Source: Pantoea alhagi (GTDB taxonomy: Bacteria; Pseudomonadota; Gammaproteobacteria; Enterobacterales; Enterobacteriaceae). From it: a stretch of 64,000 bases of DNA. Below, in pieces: positions 48,963-57,986 of the stretch. The DNA is taken from the NCBI RefSeq assembly GCF_002101395.1, contig NZ_CP019706.1, positions 3,224,001-3,288,000 of the forward strand. The letters are read 5' to 3'. Numbering within the stretch: position 1 is the stretch's first letter; every line of letters starts with the position of its first letter. The notes under the pieces are model-generated. The model was not told the origin of the DNA, searched no databases, and saw only the letters and a list, made by a program, of their open reading frames with translations. The translations under genes were made by a program, and so were the position numbers.

Positions 48963-49325
48963 ATGGAATTCACTGACCGTTACCCCGAATTCTCCAGCAC
49001 CGCACCAGCCCGCATCAGCGGGGCTCTTGAAGATGCAGCAAACCAGATGAGCCGCAAAGTGTGGGGCCGCCTGTATGAACAGGGTCAGGCTGCATTAGCG
49101 GCTCATCTGCTCTTTGTATCTGGCGCGCTGACAGCCTCCGGCAATTCCAACGGTAACCCGATGAAGACGATCGCCAGCAAGTCCGTGGCGGGCGTTTCTG
49201 TCAGCTACTCATTACCTGATGCCGGGTTTGGTTCAAATCACGACGGCTACGCATCCAGCGGCTACGGGCAGGAATACATCCGCCTGCGCAAACTGGTAGC
49301 CGTGCATGTGCTGGCAATTCGCTAA
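48963..49325 (+). CDS. DUF4054 head-tail connector protein
   Basis: The 120-residue protein has FTDRYPEFSS at the N-terminus and GQEYIRLRKLVAV at the C-terminus, as in DUF4054 connectors. Confidence 0.82.
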   Translation: MEFTDRYPEFSSTAPARISGALEDAANQMSRKVWGRLYEQGQAALAAHLLFVSGALTASGNSNGNPMKTIASKSVAGVSVSYSLPDAGFGSNHDGYASSGYGQEYIRLRKLVAVHVLAIR

Positions 49326-49334
49326 GGGGGCCAT

Positions 49335-49802
49335 ATGACGCCGGAAGAAACGCTCAGGGCAACAACTGAGTACCTGAAGAACCTGCAGGCGATGAAGTCT
49401 CACCATGTGGCTGTGGGCCTGCCGGCATCAAAGGTGGCCGATAAGAAATATGAAGGCGGCGTGTCAGTCATTGAGGCGGGCGCCGCGCATGAGTTTGGCA
49501 CGGAGCATATCGATGAGCGCTCTTTCCTGCGCGCTCCATTCACCCTGAAGAAATCAGAAATAAACCGGGCTATTGAAAGTCAGGTTGCCAGTGTCGGCGC
49601 CGGCCAGAGAGATGCAGTATCGGCTCTTAACCTGATTGGCATCGTTGCCCAAAACATTAGCATAAAAGCATTTGAGACCGGCGGTTATGGTACATGGCCG
49701 GATATCAAGGAAGAGACCAAGAAGGCAAAGGGCTCATCCGGGGTGCTGATAGACACAGGCGAGCTGCGCGGCTCTATAACGTGGGAGGTTCGCAGTGAGT
49801 GA
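49335..49802 (+). CDS. Neck / tail completion protein (HK97 gp10-like)
   Basis: The 155-residue protein has AAHEFGTEHIDERSFLRAPF and GVLIDTGELRGSITWEV, the pattern of gp10-like neck proteins. Confidence 0.83.
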   Translation: MTPEETLRATTEYLKNLQAMKSHHVAVGLPASKVADKKYEGGVSVIEAGAAHEFGTEHIDERSFLRAPFTLKKSEINRAIESQVASVGAGQRDAVSALNLIGIVAQNISIKAFETGGYGTWPDIKEETKKAKGSSGVLIDTGELRGSITWEVRSE

Positions 49803-50151
49803 TTTATCCGATCTCGATATGACCGACGCGCTGATTGGCTGGGAGCGGCCGGTAAAGCTCAAAACCAGAACTGAAGTCACGGTGAATTTTATGCCCGTCG
49901 CCGTCGTCACGGTTCAGGACATCATCGCAGTTGTGCAGAGTGCCAACAAAGAAAACCTGACGCTCGACAGCCTGGACTGGTCGAAAGAGTACCTGCTTAT
50001 TCATGCGCGCACGAAGATGGAAGCGGGGCAGTTCATTGAGAAGGACGGCAGAGATTACAAGGTCGTTTCTCCCGGCGACTTCATGGACTACGGCTTCTGC
50101 TCTGCCATTGCGGAGGAAACCAAGCTTCCACTACTGGTGCCAACGCCATGA
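49795..50151 (+). CDS. Head-tail connector region protein, 118 residues
   Basis: Starts at a GTG that overlaps the preceding gene. Contains YKVVSPGDFMDYGFCSAIAEET. Position suggests a neck or tail completion role; family not recognised. Confidence 0.65.
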   Translation: MSDLSDLDMTDALIGWERPVKLKTRTEVTVNFMPVAVVTVQDIIAVVQSANKENLTLDSLDWSKEYLLIHARTKMEAGQFIEKDGRDYKVVSPGDFMDYGFCSAIAEETKLPLLVPTP

Positions 50152-50633
50152 GACAACCCCACCTGATAGCCGTGGCCCGCTTTGTGCGCGACCTGCTGAG
50201 CTATGATGAGCAGCTAATAAAATTCGATCGCCAGAACGTCATAGCTACCGATTTCGAGACGAGCTACATCATCGTTAATGGCTCCCTTCCGCAGACGGTG
50301 CTGGCGCGCGGGCAACACTTCAATGGCACAACCGAGGTGATGACCTACACGGCGGCCGTCAGCCACGCTGTGGTGCTGGAGTTCTACGGCAGCAACGCCT
50401 ACACCAACGCCCAGGCATTCATGATGCTCAGTGAGAGCCAGAGAGCTAACGAACTCAGGCGCAAAAATGCACTGACCATTATGGCCGTATCGAATATCAC
50501 CGATGTGGGGCAACTGTTGGGTCAGTCTCACGGCAACCGCGTCCATCTCAGTTTCAACGTTCAGTATGCCCCGGCGCATGACGTGCAGACGCTGCGTATC
50601 GACACGCCGCAATTTCAATTTTTAGAGGACTAA
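50148..50633 (+). CDS. Neck terminator-like protein
   Basis: The 161-residue protein (LIC_12616-like) has RGQHFNGTTEVMTYTAAVSHAVVLEFYGSNAY, the core of tail terminator proteins of contractile-tailed phages. It would cap the tail tube and sheath. Confidence 0.78.
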   Translation: MRQPHLIAVARFVRDLLSYDEQLIKFDRQNVIATDFETSYIIVNGSLPQTVLARGQHFNGTTEVMTYTAAVSHAVVLEFYGSNAYTNAQAFMMLSESQRANELRRKNALTIMAVSNITDVGQLLGQSHGNRVHLSFNVQYAPAHDVQTLRIDTPQFQFLED

Positions 50634-50636
50634 TAA

Positions 50637-52139
50637 ATGTCGGCATCAATTAACAACGTCATCAATGTGACGCTTCTGGAAGAAGGGCGGGCAGCGGCGC
50701 GGGATAACATCAACGTGTGCGCCATCATGACCAGTCAGCCCGGCGTACTAAGCACGGCAGAGCGCTGGCGTTCATATAAGTCACCATCTGCCGTGGAGCA
50801 GGACTGGGGCGCATCGTCTGTAACTGCGGCATTCGCCAATGCGTTTTTCGGCACGAGCCCTAACCCGGTTTCCGCCGGCGGAACGCTGATTATCGGATAC
50901 TGGAATGCAGCCGGTGAAACTCTCCCCGCCACTGCAGGTGTGTTGCGTGGTTCTGAGATTTCACAGGCCATTGTGTTGCCTGTTCTGCGTCAGCATGAAG
51001 ACTGGTCATTCAATATCACGGTGGATGGCACAAAGCATGAAGTCACCGGCATTGACGGATCAACTGCAGCAACCTTGGCAGACGTGGTGGAACAGATTCA
51101 GGACAAACTGACTCCGGAGGTTGCTTCGGTCGTGTTTGATGGCTCGCACATCGTTATCACCAGTAAAACAACGGGCGCAGCATCGATTGTTGGCTATCCG
51201 GAGGCATCATCTACCGGCACGTTTATCGGTGACCTTCTGGCTGTTTCTGATGGCTCTGGCGCAGCGCATGTTGATGGCAAGGCTGATTCTCAGGTTGATC
51301 CTGAAACACAGCTACAGGCGCTGAGTGCTCTCAAAGCGCTGGTAAACATCAAGGGCGTCAGCTTCATCGATAAAATCCTTGATGCGCAGGTGCCGCTCAT
51401 AGCAGCCTGGGCGAAAGCAAATGCCGTCATAGTGTATGAGACGTTCACCGGCAGTGAGGCGCTTGAGGTTGACCCGGCTAACCCGGCGTGGGCGGTAACG
51501 CTCGCCAGTCAGACCAATTTCCGCATGTTGTACAGCAAGGCGGGCAACCGCAAGTTGGGCGTCAGTTACATGGCGCGCACCCATACTGTCAATTTTAACG
51601 GTGAACGGACAGCCATTACCCTGCACCTGAAAACGCTGAGCGTCTCTGCTGAGGATTACTCGCAGACGGAAATCGACAAGGCTAAACGCATCGGCCTGGA
51701 CATCTACACCACGATTAAAGACGTGCCGTGCGTCTTGTCCAGTGGCACCAACGATTTTGTGGATAACGTCTACAACCTGATGGCGTACGTTGACGCCGTG
51801 CAGACTGACTCCTTCAACCTCCTTAAAACCACGCCTACTAAAGTGGCTCAGACCTATTACGGTGTTGACCAGCTAGAGGACTGCGTGGAGAAAACCACTC
51901 GTGGCTTTGTGCGTGCGAATGTGTTCAGCCCTGGCACCTGGACGCTGCCTGATTTCTTCGGTGACCGCGACATGTTCCTGCGCAACATCGAGCAGGAAGG
52001 GTTCTACGTGCTGGCTGGCGATCTGGCTGACCAGTCAGCCGCTGACCGGCAGGAGCGCAAGTCGCCTGTTGTCCAGGTAGCCGTGAAGAATGCCGGAGCT
52101 ATCCACAGCGGCGACATCATCATCAACTTCAATAAATAG
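50637..52139 (+). CDS. Contractile tail sheath protein (DUF3383)
   Basis: The 500-residue DUF3383 protein is the largest early tail gene and has the sheath C-terminal pattern GFVRANVFSPGTWTLPDFFGDRDMFLRNIEQEGFYVLAG. It marks the phage as a myovirus. Confidence 0.9.
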   Translation: MSASINNVINVTLLEEGRAAARDNINVCAIMTSQPGVLSTAERWRSYKSPSAVEQDWGASSVTAAFANAFFGTSPNPVSAGGTLIIGYWNAAGETLPATAGVLRGSEISQAIVLPVLRQHEDWSFNITVDGTKHEVTGIDGSTAATLADVVEQIQDKLTPEVASVVFDGSHIVITSKTTGAASIVGYPEASSTGTFIGDLLAVSDGSGAAHVDGKADSQVDPETQLQALSALKALVNIKGVSFIDKILDAQVPLIAAWAKANAVIVYETFTGSEALEVDPANPAWAVTLASQTNFRMLYSKAGNRKLGVSYMARTHTVNFNGERTAITLHLKTLSVSAEDYSQTEIDKAKRIGLDIYTTIKDVPCVLSSGTNDFVDNVYNLMAYVDAVQTDSFNLLKTTPTKVAQTYYGVDQLEDCVEKTTRGFVRANVFSPGTWTLPDFFGDRDMFLRNIEQEGFYVLAGDLADQSAADRQERKSPVVQVAVKNAGAIHSGDIIINFNK

Positions 52140-52149
52140 GGGCCGGTAA

Positions 52150-52581
52150 ATGTCACAGATTGTTATTAGCGCAGATACCGCCACTATCGTACTGAACGGG
52201 CGGATTATTACAGATATCTCAGCGGGTGATTACATCACGCTGACGCCATCAAACGCCCTGACCAGCCGCGCCAACAGTGCAAATAATGGGGTCACAATCT
52301 CCGGGCGTGTCGATGCTGGGGTGCATGTTGCAGTGCTCAGGGTTCAGAAGTTTTCCAACGATGACATCTGGTTGAACCAGCAGCGTAACGCCAAAATTCC
52401 TACCGTGTTTAATGGATCGGTTAAAGAGTCGTTTGTGCGTGATGGTGCCGCGCTGAAAGAAACCTACGATCTGCAGGTCGGCTCTATCACGACCCAGCCA
52501 ACGCAAACCAAAAACAACCAGGACGTTAACGCGCTGATGGAATACACCATCGAGTTCCGCAACGTTGTGCGCAAGGTATAA
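52150..52581 (+). CDS. Tail tube protein
   Basis: The 143-residue beta-rich protein directly after the sheath gene (ADTATIVLNGRIITDISAGDYITL, EYTIEFRNVVRKV) fits the tube subunit. Confidence 0.8.
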   Translation: MSQIVISADTATIVLNGRIITDISAGDYITLTPSNALTSRANSANNGVTISGRVDAGVHVAVLRVQKFSNDDIWLNQQRNAKIPTVFNGSVKESFVRDGAALKETYDLQVGSITTQPTQTKNNQDVNALMEYTIEFRNVVRKV

Positions 52582-52584
52582 GCC

Positions 52585-52998
52585 ATGTCAAAAGATAAGC
52601 AGAAAGAAGCGCTGGATATGATCCGGGCCGTTTACGATGACGGTTATGCAGAGATTAACGGCAACCGGTACGAGTTCTCAGCGATGACACACAAGAAGCG
52701 CCGCAAGGTGTTTGCTTTCTTTACCGGCATCGCCAGCGAACTTGGCAGGCAGTCTCTGGAGTTCCTTGATACTGCCCGATTCGAAGAAGTTGAGCGGGTG
52801 ATGTTTGATTATGTGCTGTTTGATGGCGTTCAGTTATCCAAGCAGCCTGACCACTTTGAATCGTACCCCGCTGACTACGTCATGCTGGTTACCACGGCGC
52901 TGCAGGTAATTAGCTGGCCTTTTATGGGCGGGAGCAATATGAACTCACGTTCAGAAGCTCCAGACGTTCAGAAATTTACGTTAAATCCTCGAACGTAA
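52585..52998 (+). CDS. Tail assembly chaperone
   Basis: The 137-residue acidic/helical protein (YEFSAMTHKKRRKVFAFF) lies between tube and tape measure genes, where chaperones of the tape measure are encoded. The following small frame is in -1 relation, as in many programmed-frameshift chaperone pairs. Confidence 0.78.
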   Translation: MSKDKQKEALDMIRAVYDDGYAEINGNRYEFSAMTHKKRRKVFAFFTGIASELGRQSLEFLDTARFEEVERVMFDYVLFDGVQLSKQPDHFESYPADYVMLVTTALQVISWPFMGGSNMNSRSEAPDVQKFTLNPRT

Positions 52999-53006
52999 GC
53001 GATGAG

Positions 53007-53165
53007 ATGAGTATGTACCTGGCGCTGTCAAAGGCCGGGTACGGCTCTTACTCTGAGCTCATCAGGCTGGATACGCCCGAACTGCTGGACATGCTGGAGT
53101 TCGAGAACATCAGCGCTGACATTCAGCAATACGAAATGGAGAAATCCCGCAATGGCGATAGTTAA
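53007..53165 (+). CDS. Small frame downstream of the tail chaperone (possible -1 extension)
   Basis: The 52-residue frame (LSKAGYGSYSELIRLDTPELLDMLEFENISAD) begins nine bases after the chaperone stop. Its frame is open back to 52914, so it could be reached by a -1 shift or by its own ATG. It overlaps the tape measure start. No ideal slippery heptamer is seen. Confidence 0.6.
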   Translation: MSMYLALSKAGYGSYSELIRLDTPELLDMLEFENISADIQQYEMEKSRNGDS

Positions 53166-54741
53166 TGAGCTTATTACCAAGTTTGGGTTTATCGGTAACC
53201 TTGCGCCGCAGGAATCGTTTAACGCAAATCTGAAGGCTTCCATTGGCCTTCTGTCTGGTATGGGGGCAGCTATTCAGGGGGCGGCGGGCGCTCTTGCCGG
53301 ATGGTTCACGTCCATTATAGACGGTCTTGACCCGTTGGTTCAGTTTCACCGCGAAACCGGGCTTTCTGTGGAAGGGTTGCAGGAGCTTGGGCGCGTGGCA
53401 GAGCTTAACGGCTCCAGCATGGAGGCAGTCACCGACTCCATAGGCGAAATGACCATGAGGATTGGAGAATTTGTCTCCACTGGTGAAGGTGAAATGGCTG
53501 ACATTGCCAAAAGACTTGGCATGAGCTTTAAGGATTCTCAGGGCAACGTAAAGGATGCCACGCAAACATTCACCGAGCTATCAGACAAAATGCGCGGAAT
53601 GAGCCAGGCAGAGAAGTTTTCCTTGCTGGACAAGATGGGTATTGATCGCTCAATGGTTCAGATGTTGTCGCTTAGCCGTGAGGAACTGGATAAATCCCTG
53701 CAACAGGCTCGTGACTGGGGCGTTGTAACAACAGAACAGGCTGATGCTGCCGCCGATTTTAATAATTCCCTTAAAGATCTTCGCATGGGCTACAGTTCTG
53801 TATCCACGCAGGTGGCCCTAAGTTTTCTTCCCATGCTGAAAGATGTAATTGACGGCATGCGAGAGTGGCTGCACACCAATGCGGACTTAATTAAAAACGG
53901 ACTACATGCGTTTGGCGAGATTGTTTTCTCTCTGGCTGGAATGATACGGCGCTTATTGCCTGTCATCGCCTTAGCAGTAGTTGGGTTTACCATTTGGAAG
54001 ATCGCAGCCTTTGGCCTGGGCAATGCTTTGAAGCTTGCATTCTCCCCGGTGTTACTTATTACAGCCCTGATAATAGGCATTGCTCTTGTTATCGATGATT
54101 TGATTGTTGCTATGCAGGGCGGGCAAAGTGTCATCGCAGATTTCTTTAAAGACACATGGGGTATCGATATTGTACCGGGCCTGCTGGCGATAAAAGATGC
54201 CGTGATGGTCGTGGTGGATTTTATCATCGATTCCTTCAAGGTCAGCGTTGAAAGCATAAAGTTGCTGTTCTCTGCTCTATGGAAGGTGGTAACCGGCGAT
54301 TTTAAAGGTGCATGGGATGATGTTGTTAAAATCTTCGATAACAGCGTCGAGCTGATGAAAATGCCATTTACTGCTTTCATAGACTGGGCGAAAAATATCT
54401 TTGCGGGCTTGGGCGATTACATCGGGAATGTAATCAGCAACGCCGCGTCAAATGCATGGAATGCAACCAAGTCATTTTTTGGTGCAGGGGGTGATGAAGA
54501 TCAATCCGTGCCTGCGTACTCAGCTGGGGGGGCTGGCATGAATGGCATCCCATACGGTAATCCTGGTCTAAATGGCAATCTGGCATACGCATCGGGCGGC
54601 GTCAGTAACTCCAACGTTAGTCAGAGCAATACCATTCACATCAACACCTCTGATCCGGTTGTTGCAGGCAACACAGCAGCAGATGGATTGCAGCAGAGCA
54701 TGCGTGACGCTAACAGGATGAGCAGAAGAGGTGGGATGTAA
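53152..54741 (+). CDS. Tape measure protein
   Basis: The 529-residue protein has a soluble helical N-terminal half, a strongly hydrophobic centre (about residues 255-330: LLPVIALAVVGFTIW, VLLITALIIGIALVIDD) and a Gly/Asn-rich C-terminus. It sets tail length; about 530 residues predicts a short tail. Confidence 0.9.
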   Translation: MAIVNELITKFGFIGNLAPQESFNANLKASIGLLSGMGAAIQGAAGALAGWFTSIIDGLDPLVQFHRETGLSVEGLQELGRVAELNGSSMEAVTDSIGEMTMRIGEFVSTGEGEMADIAKRLGMSFKDSQGNVKDATQTFTELSDKMRGMSQAEKFSLLDKMGIDRSMVQMLSLSREELDKSLQQARDWGVVTTEQADAAADFNNSLKDLRMGYSSVSTQVALSFLPMLKDVIDGMREWLHTNADLIKNGLHAFGEIVFSLAGMIRRLLPVIALAVVGFTIWKIAAFGLGNALKLAFSPVLLITALIIGIALVIDDLIVAMQGGQSVIADFFKDTWGIDIVPGLLAIKDAVMVVVDFIIDSFKVSVESIKLLFSALWKVVTGDFKGAWDDVVKIFDNSVELMKMPFTAFIDWAKNIFAGLGDYIGNVISNAASNAWNATKSFFGAGGDEDQSVPAYSAGGAGMNGIPYGNPGLNGNLAYASGGVSNSNVSQSNTIHINTSDPVVAGNTAADGLQQSMRDANRMSRRGGM

Positions 54742-55547
54742 TGGGTATTCTCGACGGTTTCACAAAAGCTCAGGAGTCTGGTAAAGCCACGGTAAAAAAT
54801 GTCGGCATCGGCGGGTTTTCGATGTTTGCCCGCGTCAGTGACTCAACACAGTATCCATCACAGGTTCCCGTCGATGTACTGGAGGATGGCAGCAACGCAT
54901 CTGATGACATCATTAACGGGCCACTTGTGGTCACAATCAGCGGTGTGGTTTCTGATGTGTATGCTGACGCTGAACCGGGAGAGTCATTTGGCATCATCCC
55001 CGACTATTCCCGCGTGGGGGAGGTCATTGAGTACATTCCGGCGAAAACACAGCAACAGCTTCAGAAGGTAAATGAGATCGCCGACCGGGTGGAGCAGCAG
55101 GTACTGAAAGCGAAACGCCTGGTGGATAAAGGTGCCGATCTGTTTGGCTTGGTGGGCAACCCCACCTCTGGCGGCGCCAAAGGGCTGCGTGAGCAGTTCC
55201 TCGACTTTATTGAGGCGATTTATTACGGCAAGCAACTGATATCCGTAGAGGTAGATTACCGTACGCACGAAAACATGGCTCTGAGCGGACTTGCTCTGAA
55301 CACTGATAATCAGACGATGGAAACCCGCTTCGAAGCCACCTTCACTAAAATCAATTTCACGCAGATAACCACAACGCCAATCAGTCGCTACTTCAAATCC
55401 CCATCCGCGGCAGCTAAATCCAAAACGGCTGGCGTGGCGAATAAAGGCGCTCAGACCCCGGCGGATAACTCTAAAGTAAGCGGCGGGCCCGTCAGGTCAA
55501 AGTCACTCGCCACTTCACTAAAAGGCGCTTTTAAGAGCTTTCTTTAA
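54741..55547 (+). CDS. Baseplate/tail protein (Dit-like)
   Basis: The 268-residue protein follows the tape measure gene. Its N-terminal beta-rich part (GGFSMFARVSDSTQYPSQVPVDVLEDGS) resembles Dit-like N-domains, then helical and Ser/Lys-rich parts follow. It probably links tube and baseplate. Confidence 0.68.
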   Translation: MGILDGFTKAQESGKATVKNVGIGGFSMFARVSDSTQYPSQVPVDVLEDGSNASDDIINGPLVVTISGVVSDVYADAEPGESFGIIPDYSRVGEVIEYIPAKTQQQLQKVNEIADRVEQQVLKAKRLVDKGADLFGLVGNPTSGGAKGLREQFLDFIEAIYYGKQLISVEVDYRTHENMALSGLALNTDNQTMETRFEATFTKINFTQITTTPISRYFKSPSAAAKSKTAGVANKGAQTPADNSKVSGGPVRSKSLATSLKGAFKSFL

Positions 55548-55556
55548 GGATGACAC

Positions 55557-55892
55557 ATGGACCTGATAACCAATATCACCGACGAACCTATTCAGCGGCA
55601 TGTACTTCTGTTTGAGCGTGGTGAGGCGGTAATGACAATTCGCCATCTGCCAACGGTAGAAATGTGGAAGATGCGCATGGAATACAATGGTGACTTTATC
55701 GACGGCGTTAAGCTATCGCTGGGAACGCTGCATTTTCGACACAAGAACTGGCCGTTTGATATTGCGCTGCTCACCACTGATAACTCCGGCATTGATCCAT
55801 GCCGGGCTGATGACTTCTCTACCGGACGCTGTGAGATGTATATGGTGACGCCGGAAGAGATGATTGAAGTACGCGGGGGAGACGTGCCGTGA
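55557..55892 (+). CDS. Baseplate-region protein, 111 residues
   Basis: Beta-rich small protein with HLPTVEMWKMRMEYNGDFIDGVKLSLG. Order suggests a baseplate component; function not known. Confidence 0.65.
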   Translation: MDLITNITDEPIQRHVLLFERGEAVMTIRHLPTVEMWKMRMEYNGDFIDGVKLSLGTLHFRHKNWPFDIALLTTDNSGIDPCRADDFSTGRCEMYMVTPEEMIEVRGGDVP

Positions 55893-56842
55893 TGGAAACC
55901 TTTTATCGTGACTACCGGCTGACGGTCGGCATCGGCAATCAGGCAGTGATTATTGAGCCGCCAATGTCAGTGTCTTTCAAAGCACTCGAATCGGTAGATA
56001 AGAAATCACTGGGAAAACTATCAGTGTCGATAAACGGCCTGAAACCGTCGACACGCCTGCAACTGGTAAAATCTGAGGATGATAAAAAATACATCCCGGT
56101 ACGGCTGGAGGTTGGTTATAACGAAAAATTGCGGCAGGTTTTCCAGGGCTCTGTAAAAAGTGGCGCCGTGAAAAGAGAAGGTCCGATTCACGTCGTAAGC
56201 TTGGAATGCGAGGATGGCGGTCACGACTATATCAATGCGTTCACATCGCGCACTGTTCGCGGCAAAGAGCGGGTAGTAGATGCTGTGTTGCAGGACATGC
56301 CGAACACGAAGAAAGGGGCGGTTACGGGTCAGCAGCAGTTGATCCGGCCAAAGGTTCTGGTAGGAAGCTCAAGCAAAATCCTGAGTGACATGTTGTCGCC
56401 TGATGAAGCGTTTTTCATTAAGGATGAGCGCATCAATATTCTGAAATCGAATGAGGTGGTATCAGGCAACATACCGGTGGTGAATGCCAGGAGTGGACTG
56501 CTCAATACGCCTCAATCGACTAAGGCAAGCGCACAGGCGAGTGGAAACCAGAAGAAGCCAGCCCCTACTAACAATCCAGTAACCGACCCCGGCGGAGACA
56601 GTAAAGAAACCGTGGATTCCAGCACGTTAGTTTCTCAGGTGAAAGGCCAGATCGTCTTCGAAACAAAACTAAATCCAATGCTCAGAATTGGTGGTCTGTG
56701 CTCTCTGGAGAGCGTAACAAACCCCGCGCTGAACGGGGTTTATAAAATTTACCAGATTGAAACCAGCGGGCAGTACACCGGACCAGCATGGACACAGAAG
56801 GTTGTGTGCCAGCCAGCGGGCGAGTATAAGGTCATTACTTAA
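55892..56842 (+). CDS. Baseplate hub protein
   Basis: The 316-residue protein has gpD/gp44-like hub features: RLEVGYNEKLRQVFQGSVKSG and IVFETKLNPMLRIGGLCSLES. A Pro/Ser/Thr-rich linker sits between them. It anchors the spike. The ATG overlaps the previous stop. Confidence 0.78.
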   Translation: METFYRDYRLTVGIGNQAVIIEPPMSVSFKALESVDKKSLGKLSVSINGLKPSTRLQLVKSEDDKKYIPVRLEVGYNEKLRQVFQGSVKSGAVKREGPIHVVSLECEDGGHDYINAFTSRTVRGKERVVDAVLQDMPNTKKGAVTGQQQLIRPKVLVGSSSKILSDMLSPDEAFFIKDERINILKSNEVVSGNIPVVNARSGLLNTPQSTKASAQASGNQKKPAPTNNPVTDPGGDSKETVDSSTLVSQVKGQIVFETKLNPMLRIGGLCSLESVTNPALNGVYKIYQIETSGQYTGPAWTQKVVCQPAGEYKVIT

Positions 56843-56872
56843 AATTTATTGATTAATCTCTCCAATAACATA

Positions 56873-56901
56873 TCGAAACAAATTTTGTAAGGTGATATTA
56901 T
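56873..56901 (+). promoter_or_regulatory. Promoter of the bPH2 cassette
   Basis: -35 TCGAAA, 17-base spacer, -10 TATTAT, 32 bases before the start codon, in an A+T-rich stretch between baseplate genes. Confidence 0.55.
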
Positions 56902-56932
56902 CCGAATCCCTTTGCAAAGGAGTTTTTGGGAT

Positions 56933-57352
56933 ATGTCCTATATCGATTCAAATCTGGTTGGCAATGAAGAAGTTTTGTACCGTGGAAAGGTGACTCTATT
57001 AGCATTGATACCATGGGTTATCTGGGGTTTGATTCTGGCGATGTTTACCATGGGGGTAGGCTTACTTCTCATTCCTTTAGGTTACTTAAGTCTCCGCTCT
57101 AACGAGGCAGGAATAACAAACAAGCGATTGATTGCTAAAGCTGGTTTGATAAAGCGAGATACTGTAGAAATCCCTATTAAGAAAGTATCAAGCCTGCAAA
57201 TCAAACAGGGTATTATTGGTCGCATCTGCGGTTACGGCTCCTTGGTAATCAGTGACACCGGTTCTGCACATGCCCCAATACGCTTCATCAAAGACCCAAT
57301 GCGCTTCCGTCAGCGCTTCTTTGAGGCTCAGGAAGCTGCAGAGTCAGCTTAA
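56933..57352 (+). CDS. bPH2-domain membrane protein (moron)
   Basis: The 139-residue protein has two membrane segments (ALIPWVIWGLILAMFTMGVGLLLIPLGYLSL, about residues 25-55) and a C-terminal bacterial PH-like domain (NEAGITNKRLIAKAGLIKRDTVEIPIKKVSSLQIKQGIIGRICGYGSLVISDTG), as in YdbS/YdbT. It sits as a foreign gene between hub and spike genes, with its own promoter and terminator. It is probably made in the lysogen; an envelope or exclusion role is possible but unproven. Confidence 0.85.
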   Translation: MSYIDSNLVGNEEVLYRGKVTLLALIPWVIWGLILAMFTMGVGLLLIPLGYLSLRSNEAGITNKRLIAKAGLIKRDTVEIPIKKVSSLQIKQGIIGRICGYGSLVISDTGSAHAPIRFIKDPMRFRQRFFEAQEAAESA

Positions 57353-57372
57353 GCCTAAAAAAAGCACATAAG

Positions 57373-57395
57373 CCCGCCACCTGGCGGGTTTTTTT
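57373..57395 (+). terminator. Terminator of the bPH2 cassette
   Basis: CCCGCCA pairs with TGGCGGG, then seven T. Confidence 0.87.
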
Positions 57396-57408
57396 ATGGG
57401 TGAAATTC

Positions 57409-57861
57409 ATGATTGAAGAACTCCACGACACCATAGGTCAGGGTGTCGATTTTGCCCTGGCTAATGTTCACACCATTGTCATAGCAAAAATCACTGCTGT
57501 AAACGAAAAAACCATTAATTGCGTACCAGTTATAAATCGTGTTGTGGATGGTGCGAGCATCAGGTTGCCCGAGCTTATCGAGGTTCCGCCGGTCATTATG
57601 CAAGGCGGTGGGAGCTACATTGTTGAGCCTGTGAAGCCTGATGATTACTGCCTCGTTCTGATATCAGAGCGCTGCTATGACTCATGGTATGCCGGTAGTG
57701 ATTTCGTTCCGCCGCTTGAAATGCGCATGCACGACTACTCGGACGGCTTCGCACTATGCGGCGTTAACCCGCTCGCGTCTGCGATATCAATTCCAAAACA
57801 GAATCGCCTCATGATGGGTAATACCGATCATTCGGGGATATGGTTATTACAGGAAATCTGA
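57409..57861 (+). CDS. Baseplate spike, gp138-like N-terminal part (frame 1)
   Basis: The 150-residue product has the OB-like gp138/gpV N-terminal domain (ITAVNEKTINCVPVINR, GDYCLVLISERCYDSW, DGFALCGVNPL). The frame ends abruptly just where the spike apex should begin. The apex sequence continues in the -1 frame from a GGGG run at 57834-57837. Joined in this way the protein would have 192 residues, a normal spike length. Confidence 0.82.
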   Translation: MIEELHDTIGQGVDFALANVHTIVIAKITAVNEKTINCVPVINRVVDGASIRLPELIEVPPVIMQGGGSYIVEPVKPDDYCLVLISERCYDSWYAGSDFVPPLEMRMHDYSDGFALCGVNPLASAISIPKQNRLMMGNTDHSGIWLLQEI

Positions 57862-57986
57862 CTGTCACAGGCGATATCACCTGCACAGGCCGCCTGACAG
57901 TTGGCGCAGCAACAATTGGGGGTATTGATTTTGGCGCGCATACCCATCGCGGTGATAGCGGTGGAAATACAGGAGGGCCTCAATGA
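57840..57986 (+). CDS. Spike apex segment in the -1 frame
   Basis: This frame encodes VITGNLTVTGDITCTGRLTVGAATIGG, a beta-helix repeat, and the tip motif HTHRGDSGGNTGGPQ. HxH binds iron at the point of contractile-phage spikes. It has no ribosome site of its own and is best read as the 3' part of the spike gene reached by -1 frameshifting, or as the result of a one-base deletion. Confidence 0.8.
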   Translation: MVITGNLTVTGDITCTGRLTVGAATIGGIDFGAHTHRGDSGGNTGGPQ

